Positions 1 through 7,316 are shown, counted from the first letter of the stretch. The stretch: DNA of 18,701 nucleotides from Suttonella ornithocola (GCF_001889065.1 NZ_LWHB01000154.1:6-18706); one strand, 5' to 3'. Program-made: numbers and translations. Notes: a model not told the origin generated them from the sequence alone.

Positions 1-121
1 TTTTAATCCAGCTATAGACGGTGAATTTGCTGATCTTGTAGCGCTTTGCAACAGCGCGCCAAGTTTCTCCATTAGCAATATCGTTAAGAATTTTCTGTCG
101 GAATTGGCTGCAGTAGGTCAT
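1..121 (-). CDS. IS630-like transposase, N-terminal fragment (left copy)
   Basis: Forty codons are visible from an ATG at 121 down to the window edge. The protein starts MTYCSQFRQKILNDIANG and continues into a helix-turn-helix ending in ISKFTVYSWIK, the usual N-terminal DNA-binding module of IS630-family transposases. The right-hand copy has R instead of S at residue 5. The catalytic part is outside the window, so activity cannot be judged. Confidence 0.7.
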   Translation of the reverse strand, partial: MTYCSQFRQKILNDIANGETWRAVAKRYKISKFTVYSWIK

Positions 122-212
122 AGGATATGCTCAGTTTGTTTTTGATAATTCTACTACAAGTTGTTCTTTATATCTGCTTTGGATAGATTGGATTATAAGT
201 GATTTGACTATA
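1..212 (-). mobile_element. IS630-like insertion sequence, partial (left copy, 5' end of the element)
   Basis: The reverse complement of this segment matches 18438-18650 almost base for base; one difference is seen, A versus C in codon 5 of the transposase. The shared block ends in TATA (209-212) on this side and begins with TATA (18438-18441) on the other, which fits the TA target duplication of IS630/Tc1-mariner elements. The body runs off the window to the left. The outer end of the element forms the 5' edge of the truncated ORF beginning at 204, so the insertion disrupted that gene. Family assignment rests on the TA flank and the short helix-turn-helix protein; no DDE domain is in view. 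Confidence 0.75.
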
Positions 213-1475
213 TTTAGTAAAATTAGTGAAATAAATACACTTCCTGGTACTTTAGAGGGATGGAAATTAGAACATCCTGATTGGAAAATTACAGGTTGGA
301 TTGGTACTGCACAAAAACCCAAGCTGCTTGATAGCAAAGAGATTGGTAATCTTAATACTATTGTGGTTCATGCTCGTGGTAGGCTTTTTCATGAGAATAT
401 TCTTGATAAAATTAATGATGGTCGTATTTATACAAAATATCTTACAGGACAAATTGAAGCTGACTTTCTTGATGATAATGAACTTAATGACATTGCCACT
501 AGTGATCGACAACGTATTCAAGAAGATGACCCTAGATATCTTGCTTTAATTACCTATATGAAATCTACTTTAGGAAAAATTGAGAGCGAATGGTCTAAAC
601 TTAGAAAGTCATACGAACCTAAGGAAGTCAAAAAGAATTCTCCTGTATTGCAAGAGTGGATTGATTCATTGCCTAGAAATTATCAGAAAAGTGCTGATGA
701 ATTAATTGCTAAATTAAGTTCACTTGAAATTCAAAATGAAGAAGATAGAAAAACTGTACTTAAGCATGGTGTTTTATCGTTTGAGAGAATGCGATTAAGA
801 AATAAAGATACTCAAGATTTGGTTGATTCTATTGGACATACTGACAAACTGATACAACTATTTGCAGATAGAGACAGTATGGAGGCTTCTCTTTATGGTG
901 ACATAATTAAATCTAGATTAGATACAATTAAAAATTTTCTAGATCTAGTGGATAATAATGAAAAAGAAAAAGTCTTGCAACAATATCTTTTTGACCACTT
1001 ATGGCTACTAGATCCATCATGGGAACGTGTTGAGAATACTGAGATTATGGAATCTCGCCTTTTGGAAAGTGATATCAAAATTAATGACTTGACCGAGAAG
1101 GAAAAACTATCAAGAGTTGATATCGCTTATCGTACTACAGCAGGTAAACATTTAATTATTGAACTAAAAAAAGCTGATAGAGCGCTAGACATGTATGAAT
1201 TATCAAAACAAGGTATGACTTATGTTGATAAATTAAAAAAGATATTGCGGGCTACTGAAAATAAAGAAAATGTAGATATTGAAGTAATATTTGTAATTGG
1301 CAAGCCTGTAGAATGTGACGTAGATAGAAAAAAATCACTTCTTTCAGCGATCTCTCCTGGAAGTAGGATTGTGCATTATGACTCTCTCATTCATAGTGCC
1401 CAAAAAAGTTACCAAGAATATCTAGATGAAAATAAGAAACTTGATAAATTGGACAGAATTATTGATAAAATTTAG
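204..1475 (+). pseudogene. MORC/MutL-like ATPase fused to a PD-(D/E)xK nuclease, 5'-truncated by IS insertion
   Basis: The reading frame encodes 423 aa, but its only upstream start (TTG at 204) lies inside the IS end, so this is the C-terminal part of a longer gene. Residues about 25-130 (TGWIGTAQKP, ARGRLFHENIL, KYLTGQIEADFLD, IATSDRQRI) match my memory of the S5-like transducer segment of GHKL ATPases of the MORC/MutL-like group linked to restriction-modification systems. Residues 130-300 are charged and helical. At about 303-323 there is a PD-(D/E)xK-type nuclease core: VDIA, then IIELKK. The GHKL ATP-binding domain is missing. The gene converges on the cytosine methyltransferase gene, with a 4-bp overlap of the stops, as expected for a restriction partner. 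With the ATPase lost, restriction is probably inactive. A DUF4263/Shedu-type nuclease is an alternative reading for the C-terminus only. Confidence 0.7.
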
Positions 1476-2509
1476 CTAACAATATTATTTAGGCTTTTAC
1501 CAACAATTGTACCTAATCCAACTGGCACAGCATTTCCTATCATTCTACCTATTATTGAAATATTGGGTTGTTGAGTTTTTGTCGGATCAAAAAATTGATA
1601 GTCAATTGGAAAGCTTTGAAAGATTGCGGCCTCTCTTAGTGAAATAGCTCGATCTTGTTCAGGATGTCCAAATCGACCATTGCCAAAACCATAACATAAA
1701 GTTGTTATAGTTGGGGCTGGTTTATCCCACTCCATTCTTCCATAAACACGCTTGTAAGATTGACCACTTTCTTTTCTGTGACAGGCTGCTCGAAGCTCTT
1801 CAGGCCAATCCATCCATGTTCCGCCAGGCTTAGAAGCTCGAATTCGTTTTAAGTTAATTTCACTTAGACCCGCGCATCTGTGTAAGTTATCAGTTGCACT
1901 TCTCTCGCCAGCCATTAAAGGTGGTAAATCACCAATAGCATCTCTTACAGTACGGTATTTATTTTTATGTGTCTCCGCAAGTAACTCAATTTTTCCAATT
2001 CGAGAAGCTAGTAGAACATGCCGTCTGCGCATTTGAGGGATTCCATAATCAGCACAAAGCACTGTATTAGCCCATATTTTATAACCAATGTTCTCTAAGT
2101 TCTTCACAAAATCTTGATAAACTTCATGCTTAGTAACGTCAGGAACGTTTTCCATAGTAACTAAATGAGGCTTTGTTTCACGAATTAAGCGTGCAAAGGC
2201 GTATAGTAACGGCCATTTTTTATCATTTTTGGTATCTCTGCCCTGATTATAAGTAGAAAAAGGTTGACATGGAGCACATCCTGCAAGGAGGCGTATAGCA
2301 TCATCAGAGTAATGCGATAGAATTTCTTCGGCGGTTACATGCTGTACATCTTTTAGAATAAATTTTGCACCAGGATTGTTATACTCATAGGCATACGCGC
2401 AACAACTCTCAATATCGTAACCAGCCTTGACATTGATTCCGGCCTGCATCAGACCTGCGGTAAGTACGCCTGCTCCACAAAACAAATCTACAGCTTCAAT
2501 CTTTCGCAT
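1472..2509 (-). CDS. DNA (cytosine-5-)-methyltransferase
   Basis: A 345-aa C5 cytosine methyltransferase that transfers a methyl group from SAM to C5 of cytosine in a specific DNA site. The ordered motifs are present: motif I DLFCGAG near residue 8, catalytic motif IV PCQPFS near 80, motif VI ENV near 120, motif VIII QMRRRHVLLAS in the middle, and motif X GNAVP near 325. The ATG at 2509 is chosen because GGAGG sits a few bases upstream and a TATAAT box at 2534-2529 would overlap the coding sequence if the longer start (2572, 21 extra residues) were used. It converges on the truncated ATPase-nuclease, so it was probably the modification half of a two-gene R-M system and now looks like a solitary methylase. 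Its recognition site cannot be read from the sequence. Confidence 0.93.
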   Translation of the reverse strand: MRKIEAVDLFCGAGVLTAGLMQAGINVKAGYDIESCCAYAYEYNNPGAKFILKDVQHVTAEEILSHYSDDAIRLLAGCAPCQPFSTYNQGRDTKNDKKWPLLYAFARLIRETKPHLVTMENVPDVTKHEVYQDFVKNLENIGYKIWANTVLCADYGIPQMRRRHVLLASRIGKIELLAETHKNKYRTVRDAIGDLPPLMAGERSATDNLHRCAGLSEINLKRIRASKPGGTWMDWPEELRAACHRKESGQSYKRVYGRMEWDKPAPTITTLCYGFGNGRFGHPEQDRAISLREAAIFQSFPIDYQFFDPTKTQQPNISIIGRMIGNAVPVGLGTIVGKSLNNIVS

Positions 2510-2512
2510 AGC

Positions 2513-2534
2513 ACCTCCGTTTGAATAAATTATA
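2513..2534 (-). promoter_or_regulatory. -10 box and RBS for the methyltransferase gene
   Basis: On the minus strand a perfect TATAAT (2534-2529) is followed about 12 nt later by GGAGG (about 2517-2513) and then ATG at 2509. This predicts a very short 5' UTR. No good -35 box is visible at 17 bp, so an activator or extended contacts may matter. The arrangement supports the 345-aa start. Confidence 0.5.
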
Positions 2535-2705
2535 GGGGATATCGCGCAAAAACTCGAGTACATTTTTGACAAAATTTGGCATCAAATCTTTGTCATTGCT
2601 TGACGACATTTACCACAAATCAATTCCAAACTAGATTTTTCCCAAGCCTTAACCCCCTCAAGGCGGACAAACAAAGTTAGTTTTCGCTTTCTTTGCTGCT
2701 AATTG

Positions 2706-2867
2706 TCAACTCTCCTCAACCACTGTTGGCTCTGTTTCAAATAATAGATTTAATGGTGTATGTAATAACGCTTTTTCTGATTGCTCAAGTGTCGGAGATT
2801 TATCTATAAGTACTTCATCTTCATTTTGACGTATTTGAGCAGAGGTTTCAGTTTGTCGTGTCTTCAA
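2706..2867 (-). pseudogene. Possible C-terminal remnant of an unknown protein
   Basis: A minus-strand frame of 53 codons reads through acidic and hydrophilic sequence (for example SAQIRQNEDEVLIDKSP and FETEPTVVEES) and ends in TGA. It starts only at a TTG with no ribosome binding site and is preceded by stops. It looks like the tail of a lost gene rather than a functional gene. I do not recognise it, and chance coding is possible. Confidence 0.2.
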
Positions 2868-3094
2868 CTATGTCAATTGTATTTGTATCGAACAATATAA
2901 GGTATGACACAAACTATTTCAATTACTTTTGTATCGTACGATACAAAAGTATCTGTTCAAAAAACGGTCGTTTTTTGAACAGTATTAGGTAGTAGGAAAT
3001 ATCTCTTTCTACTCCCCTAAAAAGTGTTCAAAAACCCGTCCAAAAATCAATGTCCAATAATCATTGCCTTATGACGAGTTTTTAGACACAATAA
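2868..3094. other. Gene-free stretch with two perfect palindromes
   Basis: No credible gene lies here. It holds a 26-bp perfect palindrome at 2928-2953 (half-site ACTTTTGTATCGT) and directly after it a 30-bp inverted repeat at 2953-2982 (arms CTGTTCAAAAAACG, 2-nt centre). A related TTTGTATCG occurs about 45 bp upstream. These may be protein-binding sites, for example for the resolvase that lies downstream, or the remains of a recombination site. Function is inferred only from symmetry. Confidence 0.55.
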
Positions 3095-3547
3095 GTGAAA
3101 TACAAGATTGAGTATGCGCGCACCTCAATAGAAGAATAATGTTTTGATTTGTGAATTGAGAAATTGAAAAAATAGGCTATGAGAAAATTTTTATCGATAT
3201 TATCTCAAGTACCACTTTTGACTGAAAAGAGTTCAATCAATTTATTGACTAATTGAGTATATTCGATCAAGAGATGCATTAATAGTAATAGTATGGTGAC
3301 TGAATTGTTTAGGAGATTGGCAAAGTTTGTTGAAAGCAACCTCATTATTGAGCGGACTCAAGTAGGTTTACAAGTGGCTCAAGCTCGAGGAAAAAATGTA
3401 GGATGTCCCAAAAGGTTAAATCCTCAACACATAAAAGAGATTAAAATACTGATGTACTCTCTTGGAATCTCAACAGCCGATATTTCTAAACACTATGGGG
3501 TATCACGTGATACGTTTACAAACTTTAGAAATGATAAGTTAATATGA
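3095..3547 (+). pseudogene. Serine recombinase (resolvase/invertase family), degenerate
   Basis: From a GTG at 3095 the frame reads VKYKIEYARTSIEE, then a stop, which is the N-terminus of the resolvase family (consensus like MKIGYARVSTEEQ with the catalytic serine after R). Continuing across stops and two frame changes gives LQ-type linker, IGYEKIFIDIISS (consensus GCEKIFTDKISG), and from 3293 an intact 84-aa tail: FVESNLIIERTQVGLQVAQA followed by a Hin-like helix-turn-helix ending GVSRDTFTNFRN. The gene has several stops and frameshifts, so the product would be at most the DNA-binding tail. The TGA at 3545-3547 overlaps the ATG of the next gene (3544). Confidence 0.8.
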
Positions 3548-4545
3548 ATAAAACAAAAAAACGTTCTGTATATTATAAAAAAGTAGTATTTATAGGTGGA
3601 GAAAATACAAAAACATTGCAAGAAATTTTGCAACATAATGTATTCGCTACTGAAAAACAACTACGAGCAACAGATCGAGAAGAAGCAATTTCTAAAGATA
3701 GCGATCAAAAACGGTTAATTAACCACTATATCGTTCGTAGTGGTATGTTTTTTGGACAGATGATTGCCTACAATGCTGGTGAACCGCAACCCTTTCTGAC
3801 CAAATTGTCAGATGATGAATTTTACAAGGTAAACTCAATTTCAGCTGATTCAATCAATGAAGAAAATAGTCAGCAAAAGGAATTTATCCATTCAATTCTA
3901 TATTTTGGAGTGTATAAAAACCATCTTGTCGTTATGCCTTCTCAGTCTCTTAGAGTAAAAAGTTTAGAACATCACTTAAGTTGGCTGTTACATGACTATA
4001 CGAATGCGCTCAACCCCGAAGAAGTGCTTATTTTACAGGATAGACCAACTAATGTAGCAAAACAAAAAATATCAGATTTGGGAGGAGCAAAAGAGGTTCG
4101 AATAGGTTCGCAACTTATTTTTGAACCTAAAGAACTTGCAAAGACAAATGCTACAGGATCCTGGACAGAAAAATGGAGCGCTAAATCAGTAGGTGCGCAT
4201 GTTCTGAAAGCGCTTCTTGGAGCAGAATGGGCAGGATTAAATATTCAGAACTCTCTTGATGAAGAAAATGTAGTAGTAGAAGTCGTTGTCAAGTACAAGC
4301 GTTCCATCAGTGATCAAGGTCAGTCTATGTTAGATGAAATTGCTACTTCATTAAGACATTTGGACGAAGATGATTTTCGTATTAAGCTAAATAATGGCAG
4401 TACATTAGATGGAAGTGAGTTAAAAATATCGAATACTATTGAAATTTCTTTTCTAGATGATGGCTATATAGCTGAATTTGATTTGTATGATGAAATGCGC
4501 AAGTGGTTGATGGAACATTACGCGTCAGGTGCAATTGAAGACTAA
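3544..4545 (+). CDS. Unrecognised 333-aa cytosolic protein, first gene of a two-gene unit
   Basis: The protein has a basic N-terminus, no signal peptide and no transmembrane segment. I do not recognise a domain. The first half has mixed alpha/beta character (residues about 60-150, including IVRSGMFFGQMIAYN and FGVYKNHLVVMPSQSLRVKSLEHHLSWLL); the second half is strand-rich and ends in an acidic tail. The start ATG overlaps the stop of the resolvase remnant and has only a weak Shine-Dalgarno. The gene is followed after 15 nt by a four-helix membrane protein gene on the same strand. A soluble protein paired with a small membrane protein, sitting between R-M remnants and a toxin-antitoxin operon, is a layout seen in anti-phage systems. 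That role is inference only. Confidence 0.75.
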   Translation: MNKTKKRSVYYKKVVFIGGENTKTLQEILQHNVFATEKQLRATDREEAISKDSDQKRLINHYIVRSGMFFGQMIAYNAGEPQPFLTKLSDDEFYKVNSISADSINEENSQQKEFIHSILYFGVYKNHLVVMPSQSLRVKSLEHHLSWLLHDYTNALNPEEVLILQDRPTNVAKQKISDLGGAKEVRIGSQLIFEPKELAKTNATGSWTEKWSAKSVGAHVLKALLGAEWAGLNIQNSLDEENVVVEVVVKYKRSISDQGQSMLDEIATSLRHLDEDDFRIKLNNGSTLDGSELKISNTIEISFLDDGYIAEFDLYDEMRKWLMEHYASGAIED

Positions 4546-4560
4546 TGAATATAAATTCAA

Positions 4561-5067
4561 ATGATTAAAAGAGATAGTGCTATTGCTGTAGATATTATTT
4601 ACACCCTAGTATTTTTCATATTAGGTAGTTTAGTTGCATCATATTTTAAATTACAAATTCAAACTACAGCTGCTTATTTTTTTGCACCGTTATTCATAAT
4701 ACCAATATCTTTAGCAGGCGTTTTACTTAATAGAGTTAGTGATAAATTTGATTTTGCTCAAGAAGTTATTCATGCTACAGAAAGTCGGAGATTTAAATAT
4801 CATATTGTCTCGTTACAATATTTATTATGTGGTTATATAATATTTTTGTTATGTAGCGCTATTTATACAGGCTTCGCATTTTACCATTATAGAGAACCTT
4901 ATGCTGATATAACCATCCCAATTAGTATAGGACTTGCTTTGGCTGCCGTTCGGATCTTTATTTTTATATTACGTAATCTTTTTATGATAAATAAAACTAT
5001 CAGCCATCTAAAAGAACTTGCTGTTAAGCAAAAAAGAGTAGAAGAAATGAAAAAAGATTTAAGTTAA
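4561..5067 (+). CDS. Four-helix membrane protein, second gene of the two-gene unit
   Basis: This 168-aa protein has four predicted membrane helices at about residues 9-28, 35-55, 84-106 and 116-140, with a basic loop between helices 2 and 3 (ESRRFKYH) and a short charged C-terminal helix rich in K and E that could form a coiled coil. No family is recognised. The ATG at 4561 is the first in-frame start but lacks a clear Shine-Dalgarno; an upstream ATG at 4543 stops after seven codons. Translation may be coupled to the preceding gene, 15 nt upstream. A membrane effector controlled by the upstream protein is one possibility; the topology alone does not show it. Confidence 0.75.
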   Translation: MIKRDSAIAVDIIYTLVFFILGSLVASYFKLQIQTTAAYFFAPLFIIPISLAGVLLNRVSDKFDFAQEVIHATESRRFKYHIVSLQYLLCGYIIFLLCSAIYTGFAFYHYREPYADITIPISIGLALAAVRIFIFILRNLFMINKTISHLKELAVKQKRVEEMKKDLS

Positions 5068-5087
5068 AACTTTTCCTCAGGAAGAAT

Positions 5088-5228
5088 AAATTGAGACCTT
5101 TGCAAAACTTCGTTTTACGCGAATTTCTACTAATAGTAGAAAAGATAATTATCTAATTTTAATACATTTTAAAAATTCAAAAAATTGAAATTTCTCTATT
5201 TTGTGGGGTTTTGCAAAGGTCTCAAATT
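5088..5228. mobile_element. 131-bp MITE with IS1106/IS5-like ends
   Basis: Perfect 16-bp terminal inverted repeats (GAGACCTTTGCAAAAC) bound positions 5093-5223, and AAATT is directly repeated on both sides (5088-5092 and 5224-5228), a likely target duplication, although the termini can also be read as starting at TTGAGACC. The inside has no ORF and carries small palindromes (TTCTACTA/TAGTAGAA near 5127-5143; GATAATTATC). The end sequence resembles the inverted repeats of IS1106/IS5-group elements of Neisseriaceae and Moraxellaceae, from memory. Non-autonomous, so it would need a transposase elsewhere. Confidence 0.75.
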
Positions 5229-5249
5229 GTAGAAGTTCGAACTTCTACA
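5228..5249. repeat. 22-bp perfect palindrome
   Basis: Half-site TGTAGAAGTTC is repeated in perfect inverted form around the centre. It lies directly beside the MITE and 13 bp past the stop codon of higA. It has no T-run on either strand, so it is a weak terminator candidate; a protein-binding site is as likely. Confidence 0.5.
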
Positions 5250-5261
5250 GATAAAGCATCT

Positions 5262-5588
5262 TCACACAGTGGCTACTGGATTAAGCGGAATGATCTCACT
5301 CAAAACTTTTGCTTCTTTTTTAGCGGCCATTTTCAAGTCATAAGTGGTTTGCCAATTCATCCAATACTGCGCGGTTGTCCCAAAATATTTAGCAAGACGA
5401 ACGGCTGTTTCAGGTGTTATTCCTCGTCTTTCTCGCACAATATCATTAATACGAGGAGCAGGTAGACGAAGTGCAATAGCAAGTGCATTAGCACTCATAT
5501 TAAGTGGTTTAAGAAAATCTTCACGTAAATGTTCACCTGGATGAATAGCTCTCATTCCATTTGTACCACGTTTATAAGTCGTCATCAT
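5262..5588 (-). CDS. higA: HigA-family antitoxin (XRE helix-turn-helix)
   Basis: A 108-aa antitoxin of the HigA/VapI group. After a short basic start, IHPGEHLREDFLKPLNMS leads into the helix-turn-helix (about residues 30-72), followed by the family signature LAKYFGTTAQYWMNWQTTYDL at about 65-85 and a charged tail. It should bind and neutralise HigB and repress the operon with it. The gene lies 6 nt downstream of higB, the toxin-first order typical of higBA. AGGAGA precedes two adjacent ATG codons (5588 and 5585), either of which could be used. Confidence 0.92.
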   Translation of the reverse strand: MMTTYKRGTNGMRAIHPGEHLREDFLKPLNMSANALAIALRLPAPRINDIVRERRGITPETAVRLAKYFGTTAQYWMNWQTTYDLKMAAKKEAKVLSEIIPLNPVATV

Positions 5589-5594
5589 ATTCTC

Positions 5595-5867
5595 CTAGTG
5601 ATAATCTGTAATTTCAACATCATGCGCACCTTCATCCCATCGAAAACAGATACGGAATTGTCGGTTAATACGGATGCTATATTGTCCTTTTCTATCTCCT
5701 CCCAATGCTTCGAGCATATTTCCTGGTGGAATACGCAAATCCTCCAACTCTACTGCTTCATCCAAAGCAGCCAATTTTCGTGTTGCTACTTTTTCAAAAT
5801 TCAAATAGCGACTTTTAAGACCATTAAACAGTTTTTGTGCTTCACGATCCTTAAAGCTATGTATCAT
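5595..5867 (-). CDS. higB: HigB-family toxin (RelE-like mRNA interferase)
   Basis: A 90-aa basic protein of the RelE/HigB superfamily, expected to cleave mRNA on the ribosome. Diagnostic blocks are IHSFKDREAQKLF at the N-terminus, LRIPPGNMLEALGGDRKGQYSIRIN in the middle, and the C-terminal FRICFRWDEGAHDVEITDYH. Length is typical for the family and no key block is missing, so it looks intact. It is first in the operon with higA, preceded by a promoter with an operator-like palindrome in its spacer. Confidence 0.93.
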   Translation of the reverse strand: MIHSFKDREAQKLFNGLKSRYLNFEKVATRKLAALDEAVELEDLRIPPGNMLEALGGDRKGQYSIRINRQFRICFRWDEGAHDVEITDYH

Positions 5868-5892
5868 TCTATTTCTCTTGACGTTTTAATTT

Positions 5893-5921
5893 ATGATATA
5901 ACGATTGCCGTTAAATATCAA
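5893..5921 (-). promoter_or_regulatory. higBA promoter with operator-like inverted repeat
   Basis: On the minus strand TTGATA (5921-5916) and TATCAT (5898-5893) are separated by exactly 17 bp. The spacer contains the inverted repeat TAACG-GCAAT-CGTTA (5899-5913). An operator between the -35 and -10 boxes fits autorepression by HigA or the HigB-HigA complex. Transcription would start near 5886, about 20 nt before the higB start codon. Confidence 0.6.
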
Positions 5922-6071
5922 TCAATAAACTATTGACGCTTTCTTTTTTTACAGTTCCTACGCAATAAACTCCCTATAGCCATTAACGCCTTAAAAATTA
6001 TTCTTAATAGAAACGTTTTAACATTACTAGCGTTTATACTTCATTGCGATGTTTTTCTCTTACGACTGAAG

Positions 6072-6431
6072 TCATATTTTCGCGCTGAAAAAAAAACACA
6101 GAATACCAAGCACTGCAATATTCAATGATGTATATAAAGTCCCTGCTGCAAGAAGTCGCTGCTCTTGAATCTTCACATATTGGTATGAATGCTCATGGAT
6201 ATCAGATTTTGGTACACTACAAATAAGCACTGGAGCAGCTTCAGCAGGATGACCAAACCGTTTCCTAAAAGTTTCTTCCATTTCCTTGGTTGAATAGTTC
6301 CAATGCAAAAGTAGAATTACTAGAAATAATTGAGCTATAAGCAAAATACTCCACCTGATATTTATATCTTTGCTTTTAAAGAAATAATATAGACATATCA
6401 AAAACATACTTAAATAAAACAGATTATTCAT
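6072..6431 (-). CDS. Small hypothetical membrane protein
   Basis: A 119-aa frame with three hydrophobic stretches: residues about 4-20, 25-46 and 92-116. The soluble loop between helices 2 and 3 contains EMEETFRKRFGHPAEAAPVLICSVPKSD. I do not recognise the family. The start ATG at 6431 has no strong Shine-Dalgarno. It is separated from higBA by about 200 bp and appears to be a single-gene unit. Coding status is supported by the residue pattern and length rather than homology. Confidence 0.5.
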   Translation of the reverse strand: MNNLFYLSMFLICLYYFFKSKDINIRWSILLIAQLFLVILLLHWNYSTKEMEETFRKRFGHPAEAAPVLICSVPKSDIHEHSYQYVKIQEQRLLAAGTLYTSLNIAVLGILCFFFSAKI

Positions 6432-6540
6432 GCGAATTTACAATACTAAAGAAACGGTTAGAGGTCATTATAGTCTCAATCTTGATAACAGTTTTTTGAT
6501 TTTAGGGATAATTATTCAAATATTATGTTAATTACATTGC

Positions 6541-6569
6541 TTGACTAGGATAGTTTGATTTATTACTAT
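6541..6569 (+). promoter_or_regulatory. Candidate sigma70 promoter for a noncoding transcript
   Basis: TTGACT (6541-6546) and TACTAT (6564-6569) are 17 bp apart. Transcription would start near 6576 and run through several hairpins to the intrinsic terminator at 6821-6856. There is no convincing ORF in between. Confidence 0.4.
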
Positions 6570-6575
6570 TCTAAA

Positions 6576-6856
6576 TACATAGAAAAAGCCAAGTCTCATT
6601 GACAACAGATTTATCTGTACTTGGCGTTCATCTTAGATGAAGTCAATACTTTCATAACGATTGCCAATAGGCGTTTTAATTTAAGATTCTTGTTATTTAT
6701 TCTGATACTGATTAATTTTGTTTTTTTCTTTGAGAAGAAAGCAAATAAATCAGTATCTTCGAGGCGCGTAGCAGTCGCGTATCTAAATTACTGCACCTTT
6801 GCGCTAAGCGCAGTAAACTCAAGAGCATCCCTTAAATAAGGATGCTCTTTTATTTT
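6576..6856 (+). ncRNA. Candidate structured noncoding RNA of about 280 nt
   Basis: The segment sits between a plausible promoter and a strong intrinsic terminator. It contains a hairpin at 6588-6625 (GCCAAGT/ACTTGGC with an inner ACAGAT/ATCTGT), a 10-bp long-range stem GATACTGATT/AATCAGTATC (6704-6713 with 6748-6757), and the palindrome TGCGCTAAGCGCA near 6799-6811. A 72-codon frame here starts with TTG and has no ribosome binding site, so it is not called. The region could instead be a decayed gene with a leftover terminator. Confidence 0.35.
6821..6856 (+). terminator. Intrinsic terminator
   Basis: A 10-bp stem AAGAGCATCC/GGATGCTCTT with a 9-nt loop is followed by TTATTTT. It ends the candidate ncRNA, and could also work weakly on the minus strand. 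Confidence 0.75.
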
Positions 6857-7055
6857 GCGTTGGAATAAATCTATAAAACTATTGCAATCATAAAAGCGCT
6901 TACGGATAATAGACATGAAAGTCCACACGAACTTATCGTGTTATCCCTATCTCTAACGGTGAAATATAGGGATTTATCCGTTCTTAATCTAACAATAAGT
7001 ATTTTTAAATAAGCTTACCAGAGCTAACGGCTTATTGTTAGATTTGTTGTTCGAA
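6857..7055. other. Gene-free stretch with nested inverted repeats
   Basis: No gene is visible. It holds ATCCCTAT/ATAGGGAT (around 6943-6974) and a 13-bp inverted repeat ATCTAACAATAAG/CTTATTGTTAGAT (6987-6999 with 7031-7043), followed immediately by a terminator. This looks like the 3' untranslated end of a transcript whose gene is no longer present. Confidence 0.5.
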
Positions 7056-7098
7056 GGGGAGAAACTGCAGGGCCCGTGCATTTCTCCCCATTTTTATT
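7056..7098 (+). terminator. Intrinsic terminator before transcription unit 1
   Basis: Nine-bp stem GGGGAGAAA/TTTCTCCCC (7056-7064 with 7081-7089), with a loop containing GGGCCC, followed by ATTTTTATT. It insulates the promoter of the first ICE unit, 15 bp downstream, from upstream reading. Confidence 0.8.
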
Positions 7099-7112
7099 GT
7101 TAGTCCAATCTG

Positions 7113-7141
7113 TTGACTTACTGCATAAAATACGCTAGTTT
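7113..7141 (+). promoter_or_regulatory. Promoter of transcription unit 1
   Basis: TTGACT and TAGTTT are 17 bp apart. The same promoter with small changes precedes units 2 and 3, and in all three it is followed by the conserved leader, which supports the call. Transcription should begin near 7148. Confidence 0.75.
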
Positions 7142-7147
7142 ATTCAA

Positions 7148-7316
7148 TCAAAGTCGACGGACTATAATCGGAATCGGGCTCATAAGTACTATTTTTTATA
7201 GTACGAATTTACCTGAAACCCCGTGCTGCATTGCAGAGGTAAATCATCAAATCTTTTTTTACGTTTTTCTAAGCGTAAATCATCAAAAATTGCAGAACTT
7301 ATCATTCTGCGTCCTG
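7148..7316 (+). ncRNA. Conserved structured leader RNA, copy 1
   Basis: This copy shares the block AGTCGACGGACTATAATCGG, the ATTTACCT/AGGTAAAT stem enclosing CTGC/GCAG, and the hairpin with loop TTCT with the leaders at 11357 and 16278. Differences fall in places that keep pairing: the first hairpin is GTACTAT/ATAGTAC here (7186-7192 with 7198-7204) but GTATG/CATAC in the other copies, and the TTTACG hairpin has a G-U pair here instead of G-C. It leads directly into header 1. No ORF with a ribosome binding site lies within it. Confidence 0.75.

Noticed and set aside
204..1475. Complete Shedu (DUF4263) defence gene
   Set aside because: The nuclease core is similar in type, but the S5-like transducer segment, the pairing with a cytosine methylase and the start inside an IS point to a truncated MORC/MutL-like ATPase-nuclease.
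2510..2572. Longer methyltransferase start at 2572
   Set aside because: The extra 21 codons overlap the TATAAT box and lie before the GGAGG; the motif I segment normally begins a few residues from the start.
3544..5067. Kiwa (KwaA/KwaB) assignment for the two-gene unit
   Set aside because: Four membrane helices plus a soluble protein is suggestive, but gene order is reversed and I cannot see DUF4868 features in the soluble protein.
6621..6839. 72-codon ORF on the plus strand
   Set aside because: TTG start with no ribosome binding site, runs through hairpins and stops at the terminator stem; more likely noncoding.
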